Shown here in pieces: positions 36,292 to 45,769 of a DNA stretch of 64,000 nucleotides; position 1 is the first letter of the stretch; each line of letters starts with the position of its first letter. The notes under the pieces were generated by a model that was not told the DNA's origin, did not search any database, and saw nothing but the letters and a program-made list of their open reading frames with translations. Source of the stretch: an uncultured Thermoguttaceae bacterium (GTDB lineage Bacteria > Planctomycetota > Planctomycetia > Pirellulales > Thermoguttaceae). The DNA lies in contig CALKER010000004.1 of the NCBI GenBank assembly GCA_938084835.1, positions 124,001 through 188,000 of the forward strand. The letters run 5' to 3'. Both the position numbers and the translations under genes were made by a program.

Positions 36292-37503
36292 GTGACACAG
36301 GGGAATGCCACAGTGACACACCGAACAGTCGGCACCCCGGAACAACTAGACGAAGTTTGCCAGCATCTTGCTGAGGTCCCGTGGTTTGCCTTCGACACGG
36401 AATTTATCACTGGCTGTACTTATATCCCGTTGTTATGCCTCGTCCAGATACGCACACCCGATGAGGAGATCCTCATTGATCCGCAAGCTGTCCGCGATCT
36501 GCGTCCATTTTGGAAGCTTCTCCTGCGGCATTCACCGGTGAAGATTGTCCATGGTGGCCGGGCTGAAGTGGAATTTTGTTATCGCGCAACTGGGCAGCTG
36601 CCGGCCGGATGGTTCGATGTTCAACTGGCGGCCGGTTTTCTCGGCAGTGATTATCCTGCCGGATATGCCAGGTTGCTGGAGAAGTATCTCGGACGGCAGG
36701 TGGCCAAGGCAGAAACCAGGACCGACTGGCGTCGGCGACCGCTTTCCCCGGCGCAAATCAGGTATGCTTTAGAGGACGTGCGCTATCTGCCGCACCTGAG
36801 GGACCGACTCCTTGCCGAGCTTGAGTCGCGGGATCGCCTCCGCTGGTTCCAAGAGGAAACCTCCCGACAACTGGCGGAAATCCGCGAGCGACTCACCGAG
36901 CAAGGCTGGATGAAAATCCCCGGAGCACGCCAACTTGATCGTCAAGCCCTCGGTGTTTTGCGAGCGCTGTGGTGCTGGCGAGAGTCGCTCGCCCAAGACA
37001 TCAATCGTCCCCCTGAGCTGATCCTTCGCGATGATCTTTTGCTGGCACTGGCTCGCAGAAAAACTGCCGATCCGCAACACATTGCCGCCCTCCATGGCTT
37101 TCAGCGGCGCGATTATGCGAAGCTCATCCCCCGGCTGAGTTTGTGCATCGAACAAGCTTTAGCTTTACCTCCGGAAAAACTTCCCCTCCCTCTGCCCCCG
37201 AAAGCCCCTACGCCCAAGGCCGAAATCTTAAGTCAGGTCCTTTTTGCTGTGTTGACGCAAATCTGTCGACAACAAGAGCTTGCCGTGGGGCTTATGGGTT
37301 CCCCCTCCGACATACTGGATTGGCTTGGCTTTTACCTGTTCAAGACCGTGGAGCTTCCGCCAAAACTGGCTCAAGGTTGGCGCGCGGAGCTGATCGGTTC
37401 TTTGTTCACCGAGCTTCTCTCCGGGAAGCTCGCACTACAGATTGCTGAACCTCATCAGGATCTTCCCTTGCGCTTGTGCCGAATAAGTAACTCCCAAACT
37501 TGA
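36292..37503 (+). CDS. rnd: Ribonuclease D-like 3-prime exoribonuclease with HRDC domain
   Basis: DEDD-family exoribonuclease expected to trim tRNA and other small RNA 3-prime ends. Exo I is WFAFDTEF (Asp35, Glu37), Exo III is RYALEDVRYL (Tyr158, Asp162), and TDWRRRPLSPAQ is typical of RNase D. At the Exo II position the expected Asp is Glu92 (HGGRAEVEF). An HRDC domain follows at about residues 214-300 (DRQALGVLRALWCWRE to QRRDYAKLIP), with an extra helical C-terminal region. GTG 36292 opens the frame; GTG 36313, preceded by AGGGGA, is an alternative start giving 396 residues. Cytoplasmic. Not in an operon. Confidence 0.9.
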   Translation: MTQGNATVTHRTVGTPEQLDEVCQHLAEVPWFAFDTEFITGCTYIPLLCLVQIRTPDEEILIDPQAVRDLRPFWKLLLRHSPVKIVHGGRAEVEFCYRATGQLPAGWFDVQLAAGFLGSDYPAGYARLLEKYLGRQVAKAETRTDWRRRPLSPAQIRYALEDVRYLPHLRDRLLAELESRDRLRWFQEETSRQLAEIRERLTEQGWMKIPGARQLDRQALGVLRALWCWRESLAQDINRPPELILRDDLLLALARRKTADPQHIAALHGFQRRDYAKLIPRLSLCIEQALALPPEKLPLPLPPKAPTPKAEILSQVLFAVLTQICRQQELAVGLMGSPSDILDWLGFYLFKTVELPPKLAQGWRAELIGSLFTELLSGKLALQIAEPHQDLPLRLCRISNSQT

Positions 37504-37731
37504 ACGCCTACAGGGCTCACAGTGAGTTCGGTAGTGCTGTGTCAATGAGACAGCAAGCTAAAATATCGCTTAAGTTGAAATGCAAGCCCCCTTGAAAACG
37601 GTAAATACCGCAGGAAAAGATGCTTCAATGATTAGGAACCGAAGAAGAACTTTCTATTCGGCCACAAACCTCTAAACTCACGCGGAGGTAGTTACCGACG
37701 TGTACAGATTAATCAACAGTGTCATGAACGG

Positions 37732-38007
37732 CTAATCAGCCGGGCGGCTACCAATCGAATCGATGACTTCCCGGCAAATATCGCGCAGCTCGCCAAGGGA
37801 ACAGTCTTCTAATCGCTTGCCCTTCTGATCCAATCGCTCATTAATCTTGATGGCTGTCTCCTGCATAAAGGCATGGGTGTCCTTACTGCCACCCCACAAC
37901 AGAAAATTTTTGCCCCGGGTTATCCGCGTATGCCCTTCTTCACCGTCGAAGGCAAGCCCCAGAAGCGCCGCCGACTTTTTGTTCTCCCGAGATTCAGAAC
38001 CGCTCAT
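37732..38007 (-). CDS. Conserved-looking small protein, unknown function
   Basis: A 91-residue cytoplasmic protein. ATG 38007 follows GGGAG at good distance (GTGGGAGCTTTCC). The central segment DGEEGHTRITRGKNFLLWGGSKDTH is rich in Gly and charged residues; the C-terminal half (FMQETAIKINERLDQKGKRLEDC) is helical. I do not recognise a family, but codon use and the ribosome-binding site argue for a real gene. It is 133 nt downstream of the FHA-domain gene in the same direction, so the two may be co-transcribed. Confidence 0.7.
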   Translation of the reverse strand: MSGSESRENKKSAALLGLAFDGEEGHTRITRGKNFLLWGGSKDTHAFMQETAIKINERLDQKGKRLEDCSLGELRDICREVIDSIGSRPAD

Positions 38008-38140
38008 GGAAAGCTCCCACTAGGATGATGGCGCCCCTATGAGGCATCCGCTCATTGCGCCACATGCCCGAGTAAACATCTTAGGATCTTCGACTAAAGA
38101 AGGCATCTTACACCCAAAGACGCGAAGCCGAGGGCGGGGA

Positions 38141-38827
38141 CTAACTTTTCCCGAAAAACTTCTTAAGAGCTTCAGCGGCGGCTTCACGCGGATTGGCGTA
38201 TTTAGGTTTCCAGCGGTCCTTGGCCACCCCAACAACGCGGGTTTCTGAGCTGCCCTCCGCCGGCGGGGCAATCATCCCCTGCGGAGCCCCGGGACGCCCC
38301 GCAACAGTATCCTGTTCCTGCTGACCGACCACCGTTTCTTCGAGAGACTGCCCTCGTTCCCTTGTAATGTCAAATGCTTTTGTGGGACTTCCCGCCAAGT
38401 CGGGGGGGCCGAGGACGCTCATCAAATCGATTTCGTTACTACTGGAGCTTCCGGTTCCTCCGCTTACGGAGGGGCCGGCATTCCCGCCCTTAGCCCCCAC
38501 CATTGGACGAGCTGCCGAAGATTTCGTTTGCTCCTGCGTCAAAAGGATTTCAAACACAAGGTCGGCGACTTGCAACAGGTCGCCGGTGTGAAGTTCCGCC
38601 TCTCCCACCACCCGCCGTCCGTTGACGAAAGTGCCGTTTTTGCTTCCAAAGTCTTTTAAAACCACGCGATCATTTTCGACAAAGATCCCGCAATGTTGCC
38701 GGCTAACCGCCTCGTTGCGGGGCCGTAAATGACACTGCTCCCCTCGACCGATGAGAAAATCCGGCCGAGCTAATCGAATCTGTTGACCCGCATTTTTACC
38801 ACTGCGGACAATTAAAGTGACAATCAT
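38141..38827 (-). CDS. FHA-domain protein
   Basis: A 228-residue protein whose first 95 residues form a forkhead-associated domain that binds phosphothreonine peptides: FLIGRGEQCHLRP, AVSRQHCGIFVEND and DFGSKNGTFVNGRRV contain the conserved Gly-Arg, Ser-Arg-x-His and Asn-Gly residues. The remainder is a low-complexity Ser/Gly/Pro-rich tail ending in a short basic helix (AAAEALKKFFGKS). ATG 38827 follows GAGG. Such proteins read out Ser/Thr kinase signalling, which is common in planctomycetes, but no kinase or phosphatase gene is adjacent. Probably cytoplasmic. Confidence 0.9.
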   Translation of the reverse strand: MIVTLIVRSGKNAGQQIRLARPDFLIGRGEQCHLRPRNEAVSRQHCGIFVENDRVVLKDFGSKNGTFVNGRRVVGEAELHTGDLLQVADLVFEILLTQEQTKSSAARPMVGAKGGNAGPSVSGGTGSSSSNEIDLMSVLGPPDLAGSPTKAFDITRERGQSLEETVVGQQEQDTVAGRPGAPQGMIAPPAEGSSETRVVGVAKDRWKPKYANPREAAAEALKKFFGKS

Positions 38828-39258
38828 GGCTTCCTCGTTGTTTACTCCGTGGCGAGCCCATCCCTAACACAATCACACCGGCATTGTGGCCGCTTTGCTA
38901 CCTGCCAGCACGAAGCCCAGTTCCGTCCCGCGCTGCCCCAAAGTCAAGGTTTTGTTTACTCCCCTCGGCGAACTCTTTTGCCCCGTCCGCCAAAGCATAA
39001 CAAAAAATTCCCCCTCTCTCTCCTTTTGTTTCGCGATTTGATTGAAAATGCCTCCAAGGACGAGCCTGTCCCCAGAGCCGGCAAAGCTCCTAATGATATT
39101 AACTCCCGACAAGAATAACGCAAGCCGGGCCGCAAAATACTTTCGCTTCTTTATGAAATTATCGGTCCTTGGCAGAGGCTTGACCAGTCCCAATCTGCCG
39201 ACGACCCGGAAAAATCAACTGCACCAGCTACACCGAGGGCCATACCCTTTCCGCGGAG
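38828..39258. other. Gene-free gap
   Basis: Upstream region of the FHA gene and downstream region of the M55 peptidase gene. No recognisable element apart from the FHA gene's ribosome-binding site. Confidence 0.35.
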
Positions 39259-40134
39259 CTAAAACTCGAAGATTTTTCGCACGTCGTCGATGACCCCCTC
39301 TTTAACCCTTAGGACCGGTTTGAGGTCGGGACCGACTTCAACCCACTCCTTCCTGGCCTGGATGGGCACGGGAATCTGATAGGGCTTGCAAAGCGGGATG
39401 ACCGCCATGGCCTTTCGGGCGCCCTCATAAAGGGCCCTGCGAGTTTCCTCAAAGGGATACAAAACGGCAGCCTCCATGTTAATGCCTTTTTTCACCGCCA
39501 CCGTTACCAAGGAATCCCCAAGGAATTGTTTGGCCTCGCGACAGGTGGCTTCGTCCCCAGTGACCATGATGGTCGGTACGCCGAAATAGCCGGCATAGGC
39601 AGCTACCTGAGCAAGTTCGCCCGATTCGACGCCGTGATACCAGTACCTATTTTCGTGGAACGACGACTGCGTGTGGGCCAACACCCCGTCGGGCGTGCCA
39701 TTCATGGCGTGAGCCCCCAGCTGAACTAGCCCAACAAAGCTATCATCTAGGCCGTAAAGGAGTGGTTTTCCTCTGCCGGCTATGTACACCGCCCCCGAAA
39801 CCATCAGCTCCGGCACAAATGCCCCCGAACCGTGACCGTCGAACACCCACACTTCGTCGGCCCCCCCATCTCGAAGGCCGCGAACCACAGCCGCAAGGTC
39901 ACCCATCAAAAATTCCTTTGCCTTCTCGTTTAACGGTCCCGACTCCCGAGTCTGGGCAAAAAGGTACACTCCACTGGCCCCTTCGAGATCGGTGACGATG
40001 TAAATCTTCTTCGGAGCCGGGCTTTCTTGGCCGAAAACCGTGGAAGTTGCGGCTATTATGCAAGCACCGGACACCCCCAATATCACCCCAGCCCAGAAGC
40101 ACGACCCCAGGTTGCCAAAAAACCACCATCGCAT
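39259..40134 (-). CDS. Exported M55-family metallopeptidase (DppA-like D-aminopeptidase)
   Basis: Zinc peptidase of the M55 family, whose best-known member DppA removes N-terminal D-amino acids. The family signature is visible: IVTDLEGASGVY near the mature N-terminus, WVFDGHGSG, GAHAMNGTPDGVLAHT and VTGDEATCREA. The ATG at 40134, preceded by AAGGAG, gives 291 residues starting with a signal sequence (MRWWFFGNLGSCFWAGVILG and a hydrophobic run ending near VFGQ). A longer frame to 40194 lacks support. Export suggests a role in peptide or cell-wall peptide turnover outside the cytoplasm, while DppA itself is cytoplasmic. Single gene; no dpp transport genes are nearby. Confidence 0.88.
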   Translation of the reverse strand: MRWWFFGNLGSCFWAGVILGVSGACIIAATSTVFGQESPAPKKIYIVTDLEGASGVYLFAQTRESGPLNEKAKEFLMGDLAAVVRGLRDGGADEVWVFDGHGSGAFVPELMVSGAVYIAGRGKPLLYGLDDSFVGLVQLGAHAMNGTPDGVLAHTQSSFHENRYWYHGVESGELAQVAAYAGYFGVPTIMVTGDEATCREAKQFLGDSLVTVAVKKGINMEAAVLYPFEETRRALYEGARKAMAVIPLCKPYQIPVPIQARKEWVEVGPDLKPVLRVKEGVIDDVRKIFEF

Positions 40135-40854
40135 GTTAAGACTCCTTGCCGGAACAACCCATATCCCATTTTTCGATACTTCACCGTAAACCAACTATCC
40201 AAAGTTGACGAGCTTAATAAATTTCACCGGCTGAATCTTCAGGGAGCAATCCCATCCGAGCTTCTTGACATCCACAATTGTCTCTTGCCAGAGCGGGAAC
40301 TGTCTCGGGGGTCGACCGGCTAGTACGGAGACTTTCCACGTAACTACTCTGACCTAGATCCTTAGTAGTTATTCTGTCCCCCCAATTAAGGCGAACACTC
40401 GGGAGGATGATCTTCGGAGGGCTGCATCTTATTTGGGACCAATCGCGGAATTTCCCGGGGTGCGTGTCATCCCCAATCGGCGACGGGCGAGCCAAACACG
40501 GTTAAGGAAGAGAAAAGTATCTGCTCACCAATACTCGGTAAGGGTGCACGAAGGATGATTCATGACAAAGAATTGGAGAAAAATGCAGACAGCTTAAGGG
40601 CAGCCGCCGAGAGCGTTTATAGCGGTAAGTTTATTCGTCGAGTAAATATTCACATGTATTTGCCGAAATTTGGTGATCCTTAGTCAGCACTTTGGTTCTT
40701 GAAGTACCGGCGGCTAACACCGTATCATTTTCTTACCCTTGATGAGTTGTCCGCGAGTTTGTGACGGGGTCAGTTCGAGGGAAATTCGCCGAGTCCCGAA
40801 CCGGCGCTGAATCACCCGGGTACAAAGAAAAATAACAAACTTTCTCACCTTACT
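40135..40854. other. 720-bp gene-free region before tRNA-Ala
   Basis: No coding sequence supported. An 8-bp inverted repeat TAACTACT (40341-40348) / AGTAGTTA (40364-40371) with a 15-nt spacer is the only structure noted. No clear promoter boxes for the tRNA were found. Confidence 0.4.
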
Positions 40855-40926
40855 GGGGACGTAGCTCAATGGGAGAGCACCGGCTTTGCAAGCCGGGGGT
40901 TGGCGGTTCGAATCCGCTCGTCTCCA
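40855..40926 (+). tRNA. tRNA-Ala (anticodon UGC)
   Basis: A complete 72-nt cloverleaf can be folded. The acceptor stem GGGGACG/CGTCTCC has one G-T pair and discriminator A; the D-stem is GCTC/GAGC; the anticodon stem CCGGC/GCCGG has loop TTTGCAA with anticodon TGC at 40887-40889; the T-arm GGCGG/CCGCT carries TTCGAAT. CCA is not encoded (CTA follows). It decodes GCN alanine codons. It stands alone with more than 700 bp of gene-free DNA on each side. I looked for a duplicated 3-prime end as a sign of an integrated element and found none. Confidence 0.96.
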
Positions 40927-41670
40927 CTAAGTGTCTTTGCAGTAAGGACTTACGTCGAGCACCCTAGGGCCAAACCTCGCAGGTCAGCAGGGATGGTGAT
41001 TCATTCTCCTCTATCTTGCCAGCCGTTGTGGCAGCCTTCTCTACTACCTTTTGCGCCACTTGTCCACCGCTCTTTGCACCACCGTTTCTGGCTCCGCCGG
41101 TAGGGTTCACCTGGATACGTCCGTTTGGTCCAAGGGTCCCGCGCGGCGGCTTGGGGAAAGAGGGTATCGGTCGGGTCCACGTAATGCCGAAAGGCAATCG
41201 AAGGAGCCTTCCCCAACCACTTCGTCGCCGCCGGCAAGGGAAGGCTTAGACCAGATCCGGTTCGCAACAGGCCCGCAAATTGTGGCAAAGCCGAAGTCAA
41301 GGCTCCAAGTGTGCTCGACGGATCAGGCCTCTCGCGGGCTGTCCGCAGGTTGCAATTCATCCACCCATTGGGACCACTTGCTCGAGGTGGAAAGCTGTCG
41401 GGGAATGAGCATCCGGCTCCTTAAAGGGCCTCAGCCCAGGGCCGATCAAGTTGGGGGCTTAAGTCGATTGGTTTCCTGCGCCACTCATTGGTCTGTAAAA
41501 CATCACACGCACTTATACGTGGTATTTACGCACCTGGAACTTTCCTCGATTCTGCCCCGCAGCTAGGGTTCCGGGATTCGCGAGACATGGGTTTTTCAGT
41601 ATGTTAGTGATCACCGCTTACCGATGGGCGCCTCCGGTGTTCCTCCCAACGTGACCATGGCCGTCAGCCC
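40927..41670. other. 744-bp gene-free region after tRNA-Ala
   Basis: Overlapping frames of up to 171 codons exist on both strands but start poorly and show no conserved motif or signal peptide. Nothing else recognised. Confidence 0.4.
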
Positions 41671-43707
41671 TCAATCAAGGGGAATCCAAACCAGCATCTC
41701 ACACGGGCCGCGATTATTCCAGGCAAAATAAGGGATCATTCGGATCGTGACGGGCGCCGGCGACCCCTCCTCCAAGGGCCGATACAGTCGGTCCCACGGT
41801 TTTCCGGGCCATAGCAAACCCTCGGTTTCTAAAATCACCATCTCACCCGGAAGGCCAGAATCACGCCGAACGTTCCATTGCGAATTCCGCCGAAGTGCCA
41901 CGTTTCGGATGTCAACACCGGGGTCCAAATCGCAAGACTCCAAGCAGTAAAGCAGCGGCCCGCGCATGACTGCCACTTGTCCGCGGGCACTTTCCACCAG
42001 TGGATTGGCTTCCATCAGCCTAACCTTCAGGGGAAACTCCAGCTCGATGACGTCGCCGGAGGACCATTGCCGACGAAGTTCGCAATAGCTGCCGGGATGC
42101 GTGGGCACATCGAGCACGGCCCCGTTGACCCGGGTAACACTCTCCGTCGCCCATCCGGGGATGCGGAGCCTCACACATTCTAAACCGTCAGGTACCTGCT
42201 CCAGCGTTACCTTCACAAATCCTTCCCAAGGGTAATTTGTTTGCTGAATCAAGCGGAGTCTGCCGCCCCCGCAAAGGTCGGTCTCCAGCCGGCTGCTGCC
42301 GTACAGGTGGATCCACACGGCATTTGGTGAAATTCCGTAGGCCAGGGTGGCTGTGGCTGCGATAGTTCGAGCCACATTGGGAGGACAACAATAGGACCTG
42401 GACACCCTCCAGCGTTCTAAGCTGTCGTGGGTTCCTCGTTCCACCCCATGTAAGCGCGCAAGCGGATTAGTATAGCGAAAACGCTCACCGTCGAGGCTCA
42501 TCCCTGATAGCATACTGTTGTAAAGAACCAGCTCAACCACATCGGTGAAGCGTGCGTCGCCTGTCAGCCGTAACATTCTCCAGTTCCACATCGCATGGGC
42601 GATGTTGGCACATGTCTCGTTGTATGCATTGCGATGGGGTAACTCGTACGGCAAGCCAAAAGCTTCGTGCACTTGGTCACCGCGAATGGAGACGGTGTGA
42701 TGATGTGCCCCGATACCGCCACTTATTGACATCTTTCGATCGACCACATCGTGCCAAATTCGCACAAGGGCATCGAAAAGAAGTTTCTCGCCGGTTTCGG
42801 CCACGATGTCCGCCGCTCCACAATAAAGATAGGGGCCTGTCACCGCATGGCCTACAGCATAGCTCTCTTTGCGAAGAGGAACACGGTCCTGCGTTTGGTC
42901 GCCAGGATGGGGATCCCATAGTTTCGGATCGGACACAAAGCCCCGGGGATAAGGGACCGAGCCCCGCATGTCTACAAAGATTCCTGCAAGTTCCAGATAA
43001 CGGGGCTTCCCTGTGGCCCGGTAGAGGTCGACCAGGCCCATGATGTTGGAAGGATTCCACCCGAAATGTCCGAGCTCTTTCGGGCGTGGTGCAAAAACCG
43101 TGTATAAATAATCTGCCAATTTTTCCGCGACCTCCAAAAAACTTTTCTTGCCAGTGGCTTGATAGTGGAAGGCCGCCGCAGTCATCAAATGCCCCATGTT
43201 GTAAAGTTCATGGTGATGACGTCTCTGCCACCGGTCTTTAGTCGGATCGAGCTGGATCTGGGTGCAGATATAACCATCAGCTTCTTGTGTGCGACGGATG
43301 AGGTCAATCCAATAGTCCATTTCGCGATCCAGCTGCGGATCGGCAGTCACCGCGTACACCCGGGCCAGCGCTTCCAGCCATTTGTAACAGTCGCCATCAC
43401 TCCAATCTCTGCCTCGGTGGCCGCCCTCCTCGAGGCTAGCCGCAATACGAAAATTGATCAAGGACGCGCCATTCTCCGGATCGAGTAAGGCTTCCTTCAT
43501 CTTGGGAAGCACAATCTTGTGGCACAACTGAAAACGCTCGGCCCAAAAGCCTTCGGTCCAGTAAACGTCCTTTAGACCCACAGGCTGAAACTGCGCATGG
43601 GGCGACAAGACCACAAACTGGTTGCCCCAAGCCGACGATAAAAGGGCGACGAGCACAATGATCCCGCCAACAACCTGATGGAAAAAACCTTTAGGCTTTT
43701 GCATCAT
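41671..43707 (-). CDS. GH127-type glycoside hydrolase (DUF1680, beta-L-arabinofuranosidase-like), exported
   Basis: A 678-residue protein with signal peptide (VVGGIIVLVALLSSAWG) and an (alpha/alpha)6-barrel body. The zinc-binding, catalytic-centre residues known from the GH127 enzyme HypBA1 can be matched: Glu364 and Cys366 in AYNETCANIA, and Cys440-Cys441 in SYCCPPN. Other landmarks are FGWNPSNIMGLVDLYRATG, GHAVTGPYLYCGAADI and SISGGIGAHH. The enzyme probably releases L-arabinofuranose or a related sugar from extracellular glycans. ATG 43707 is preceded by AAAGGTGACGG. It lies downstream of a lipoprotein and DUF1559 gene in the same direction and close to a XylR-type regulator, so it may belong to the same sugar-use locus. 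Confidence 0.9.
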   Translation of the reverse strand: MMQKPKGFFHQVVGGIIVLVALLSSAWGNQFVVLSPHAQFQPVGLKDVYWTEGFWAERFQLCHKIVLPKMKEALLDPENGASLINFRIAASLEEGGHRGRDWSDGDCYKWLEALARVYAVTADPQLDREMDYWIDLIRRTQEADGYICTQIQLDPTKDRWQRRHHHELYNMGHLMTAAAFHYQATGKKSFLEVAEKLADYLYTVFAPRPKELGHFGWNPSNIMGLVDLYRATGKPRYLELAGIFVDMRGSVPYPRGFVSDPKLWDPHPGDQTQDRVPLRKESYAVGHAVTGPYLYCGAADIVAETGEKLLFDALVRIWHDVVDRKMSISGGIGAHHHTVSIRGDQVHEAFGLPYELPHRNAYNETCANIAHAMWNWRMLRLTGDARFTDVVELVLYNSMLSGMSLDGERFRYTNPLARLHGVERGTHDSLERWRVSRSYCCPPNVARTIAATATLAYGISPNAVWIHLYGSSRLETDLCGGGRLRLIQQTNYPWEGFVKVTLEQVPDGLECVRLRIPGWATESVTRVNGAVLDVPTHPGSYCELRRQWSSGDVIELEFPLKVRLMEANPLVESARGQVAVMRGPLLYCLESCDLDPGVDIRNVALRRNSQWNVRRDSGLPGEMVILETEGLLWPGKPWDRLYRPLEEGSPAPVTIRMIPYFAWNNRGPCEMLVWIPLD

Positions 43708-44028
43708 TGGGATTCCGTCACCTTTCTGTCTGGTTCATCGGCTTACCAAATTGGTCTTACGCCGCAACAACAAGTTGGAATGAGGGCAAACCCTCGCCAG
43801 GTAAATTAAGTGCACTTGGTAGTCGAACTCGAACCCCCCTGCGAGTGTCGCACTATGAGATAGCGCCAGACAAGCCCCAGCGCGACGGGCCCAAGGATGG
43901 CAACCTTTGCCCGCTGCCCAGCCTCGATAAGAATTTCCCAAAAAAGCCCCAAACCGGATCGTTTTTCCAATCGAGCTAGGAGAATAAAGGCATGGCCGGG
44001 GCTTCGCCCAGGCCCGCGGAATTCGACA
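43708..44028. other. Gene-free gap upstream of the GH127-type gene
   Basis: Nothing recognised beyond the ribosome-binding site at its left end. The size suggests the GH127-type gene has its own promoter. Confidence 0.35.
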
Positions 44029-44445
44029 TCAACCAGGCGCCTCCTGTTCCAAGTCCCCAGGCAGTGTCTTGGCCTTTTCGATCAGCGCATCAGCCCGCGA
44101 TTTAATCTGAGACCTTTCAGCTCCCTGCCGACATAGCTCAAGAAGTTCGTCGGTGCCCTCGACCAGCTGTTGGTACGTCTCGCGAAACTCTCCCAATGGC
44201 ACGCTTTCATACTGAGCTAGGCCCGCACGCATGTTTTCCAGCACGCCGAGCGCCTCGTCCTTGCTGAGCTGAGGAACTCTTGTGAGGGTGTGAATCGTCA
44301 AATTTTTAATGTATTTAGCGTGAGCCAGCACGTCCCTCGAGTCGTCCTTAACCGGGCGAGGACCGCTACTGGAGCAACCCGTCACAACAATCAAAGTACC
44401 CACAAGGACAAACAACGTGTTGACCAACCTACACTGAGTTTGCAT
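44029..44445 (-). CDS. Small lipoprotein, unknown function
   Basis: The ATG at 44445 is chosen because GGGAGGAGGGG lies directly upstream; the frame continues to 44499 without support. The resulting 138-residue protein starts with a lipoprotein signal peptide (NTLFVLVGTLIVVTGC), and the lipobox VTGC predicts acylation of the cysteine near residue 23. The mature part is helical and charged (KDEALGVLENMRAGLAQYE, LLELCRQGAERSQIKSRADA). No family recognised. It follows the DUF1559 gene after 61 nt on the same strand, and the pairing of a DUF1559 protein with a small lipoprotein gene suggests a shared transcript and a cell-envelope location. Confidence 0.78.
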   Translation of the reverse strand: MQTQCRLVNTLFVLVGTLIVVTGCSSSGPRPVKDDSRDVLAHAKYIKNLTIHTLTRVPQLSKDEALGVLENMRAGLAQYESVPLGEFRETYQQLVEGTDELLELCRQGAERSQIKSRADALIEKAKTLPGDLEQEAPG

Positions 44446-44506
44446 AGCCCCTCCTCCCTCTTTCGGCTTATGCATTTTTTGCTCCAGTCTTAGCGACACT
44501 CAGAGA

Positions 44507-45538
44507 TCACGGCTGCGTGATAACCTCATTTCCACGAGAAGTCAAAAGGGCCCCCCAAGCTGGAACATCGATGGTTTCCGAGATGAATCTCACAGAACCG
44601 TCGGCCAATCCCACATTGACGCCACCTGGATGATAGCTACGGGCGGCGATGCGAGCACTCCAAGGATTGGGCGGAGTAGCGCAACGCAGGCGGCGATCGC
44701 TGGCGGGGGCACTGCAATATGCCTCAATGAGATCCCGGTAGCTATCATCCAGGGCATTGGCGTTGGGCGTCAAACTTCCATTGGGGGAGTTTATATCAAT
44801 CCCTCCTCCAAAGGCGACACCGGAAACATGTCCCCAGGCGCCGCGGGCGTCACCCGTGTTGGGAGACGTACACACTTCGGAGATGGCCACGGTATTCGAC
44901 GTGCCGTCAAGAATTTCCATGATACTGGCCCCCCACTGAACCCAGGTGTTAAACACGCCACGACGCGTTATATCTGTGTAGCCGTCTACATCCGACATGT
45001 AACGGCGCGCACTTGCGTTGGCGACATAGTTTCCTTTGGCATACTCCTGGCCCGTGGCCCGCACAAAGATGCGATTTTGATTAGCATCCGAAGGACATCT
45101 CAGGACAGAAATTGCCGTTTTAACTACGGGTTGGTTTACAGGGTGGGTACAAGGCACCCTAAAATCATATTGAGCATGCAAAGGCTGCTGCTCCAGCTGA
45201 GGTAAAAGCATGGTGATCCAGGTGGGCCCCCACTCGGGGCGCGTGTTCCGCGGCGACTGCCCTGCCATCGCCGCCGTATCCAAAGCCCTGAATGGAAAAC
45301 CCGCCCCCGTGCAGCCCAGCGCACCCGGCGGAAATTGGTTGTGAATATCGTGATAATTGTGCAACGCCAGAATGATTTGCTTCATGTTATTGGTGCACTG
45401 ACTTCGTCTGGCTGCTTCCCGCGCGGCCTGCACCGCCGGCAAAAGAAGAGCAATCAGTATCCCGATGATGGCAATCACAACCAATAGCTCCACAAGTGTA
45501 AATCCCGGGCGCAACCGATCGCAAAAAAACCGGTTCAT
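44507..45538 (-). CDS. DUF1559 protein with prepilin-type N-terminal signal
   Basis: A 343-residue protein of the family expanded in planctomycetes. The N-terminus is a type IV pilin-like signal: a short basic leader ending in Gly, then [20 protein letters not shown], with Glu at the fifth position of the mature chain. It is followed by the DUF1559 hallmark [20 protein letters not shown] and [12 protein letters not shown]. The C-terminal end has the usual [21 protein letters not shown] 45538 follows ACGGAGGG. The protein is probably a pseudopilin-like envelope protein processed by a prepilin peptidase; its function is unproven. It diverges from the XylR-type regulator, a layout in which the regulator often controls nearby sugar genes. 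Confidence 0.95.
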   Translation of the reverse strand: MNRFFCDRLRPGFTLVELLVVIAIIGILIALLLPAVQAAREAARRSQCTNNMKQIILALHNYHDIHNQFPPGALGCTGAGFPFRALDTAAMAGQSPRNTRPEWGPTWITMLLPQLEQQPLHAQYDFRVPCTHPVNQPVVKTAISVLRCPSDANQNRIFVRATGQEYAKGNYVANASARRYMSDVDGYTDITRRGVFNTWVQWGASIMEILDGTSNTVAISEVCTSPNTGDARGAWGHVSGVAFGGGIDINSPNGSLTPNANALDDSYRDLIEAYCSAPASDRRLRCATPPNPWSARIAARSYHPGGVNVGLADGSVRFISETIDVPAWGALLTSRGNEVITQP

Positions 45539-45640
45539 GAGAGTCCCTCCGTAAAATCAAGTGAAAAAACTACCGAGTAAAGCGACCGAACCAAATTCCT
45601 GCTTATAAAGTCAAAAAGAAGAATGAGACAAGTTCCAGGT

Positions 45641-45656
45641 AAAAATACGTATTTTT
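45641..45656. promoter_or_regulatory. Perfect 16-bp palindrome, candidate XylR-type operator
   Basis: AAAAATACGTATTTTT equals its own reverse complement and is followed by TTCTTA. It lies in the divergent region, 103 bp from the DUF1559 start and 113 bp from the regulator start. A related site with the same TTTTTTCTTA end lies at 47075-47092. Confidence 0.5.
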
Positions 45657-45769
45657 TCTTAGATTTTGCGTCACAGGCTTCCAGTGTGCTTACCCCAAGT
45701 GAAATTTCCCGGTGCCTAGCCGTACATCGATGGTGTTTTGGCTAGCGAGTTTGGCAGGATTACCGACCG

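Noticed and set aside
37535-37555. TGCTGT/ACAGCA stem between the convergent RNase D gene and the small protein gene
   Set aside because: Only six pairs with a 9-nt loop and no T-run on either side; too weak to call a terminator.
41051-41566. 171-codon plus-strand frame after the tRNA
   Set aside because: Competing frames on both strands, no signal peptide or motif, poor start.
40855-41670. tRNA-Ala as an integration site for a mobile element
   Set aside because: No integrase gene and no repeated copy of the tRNA 3-prime end was seen in the window.
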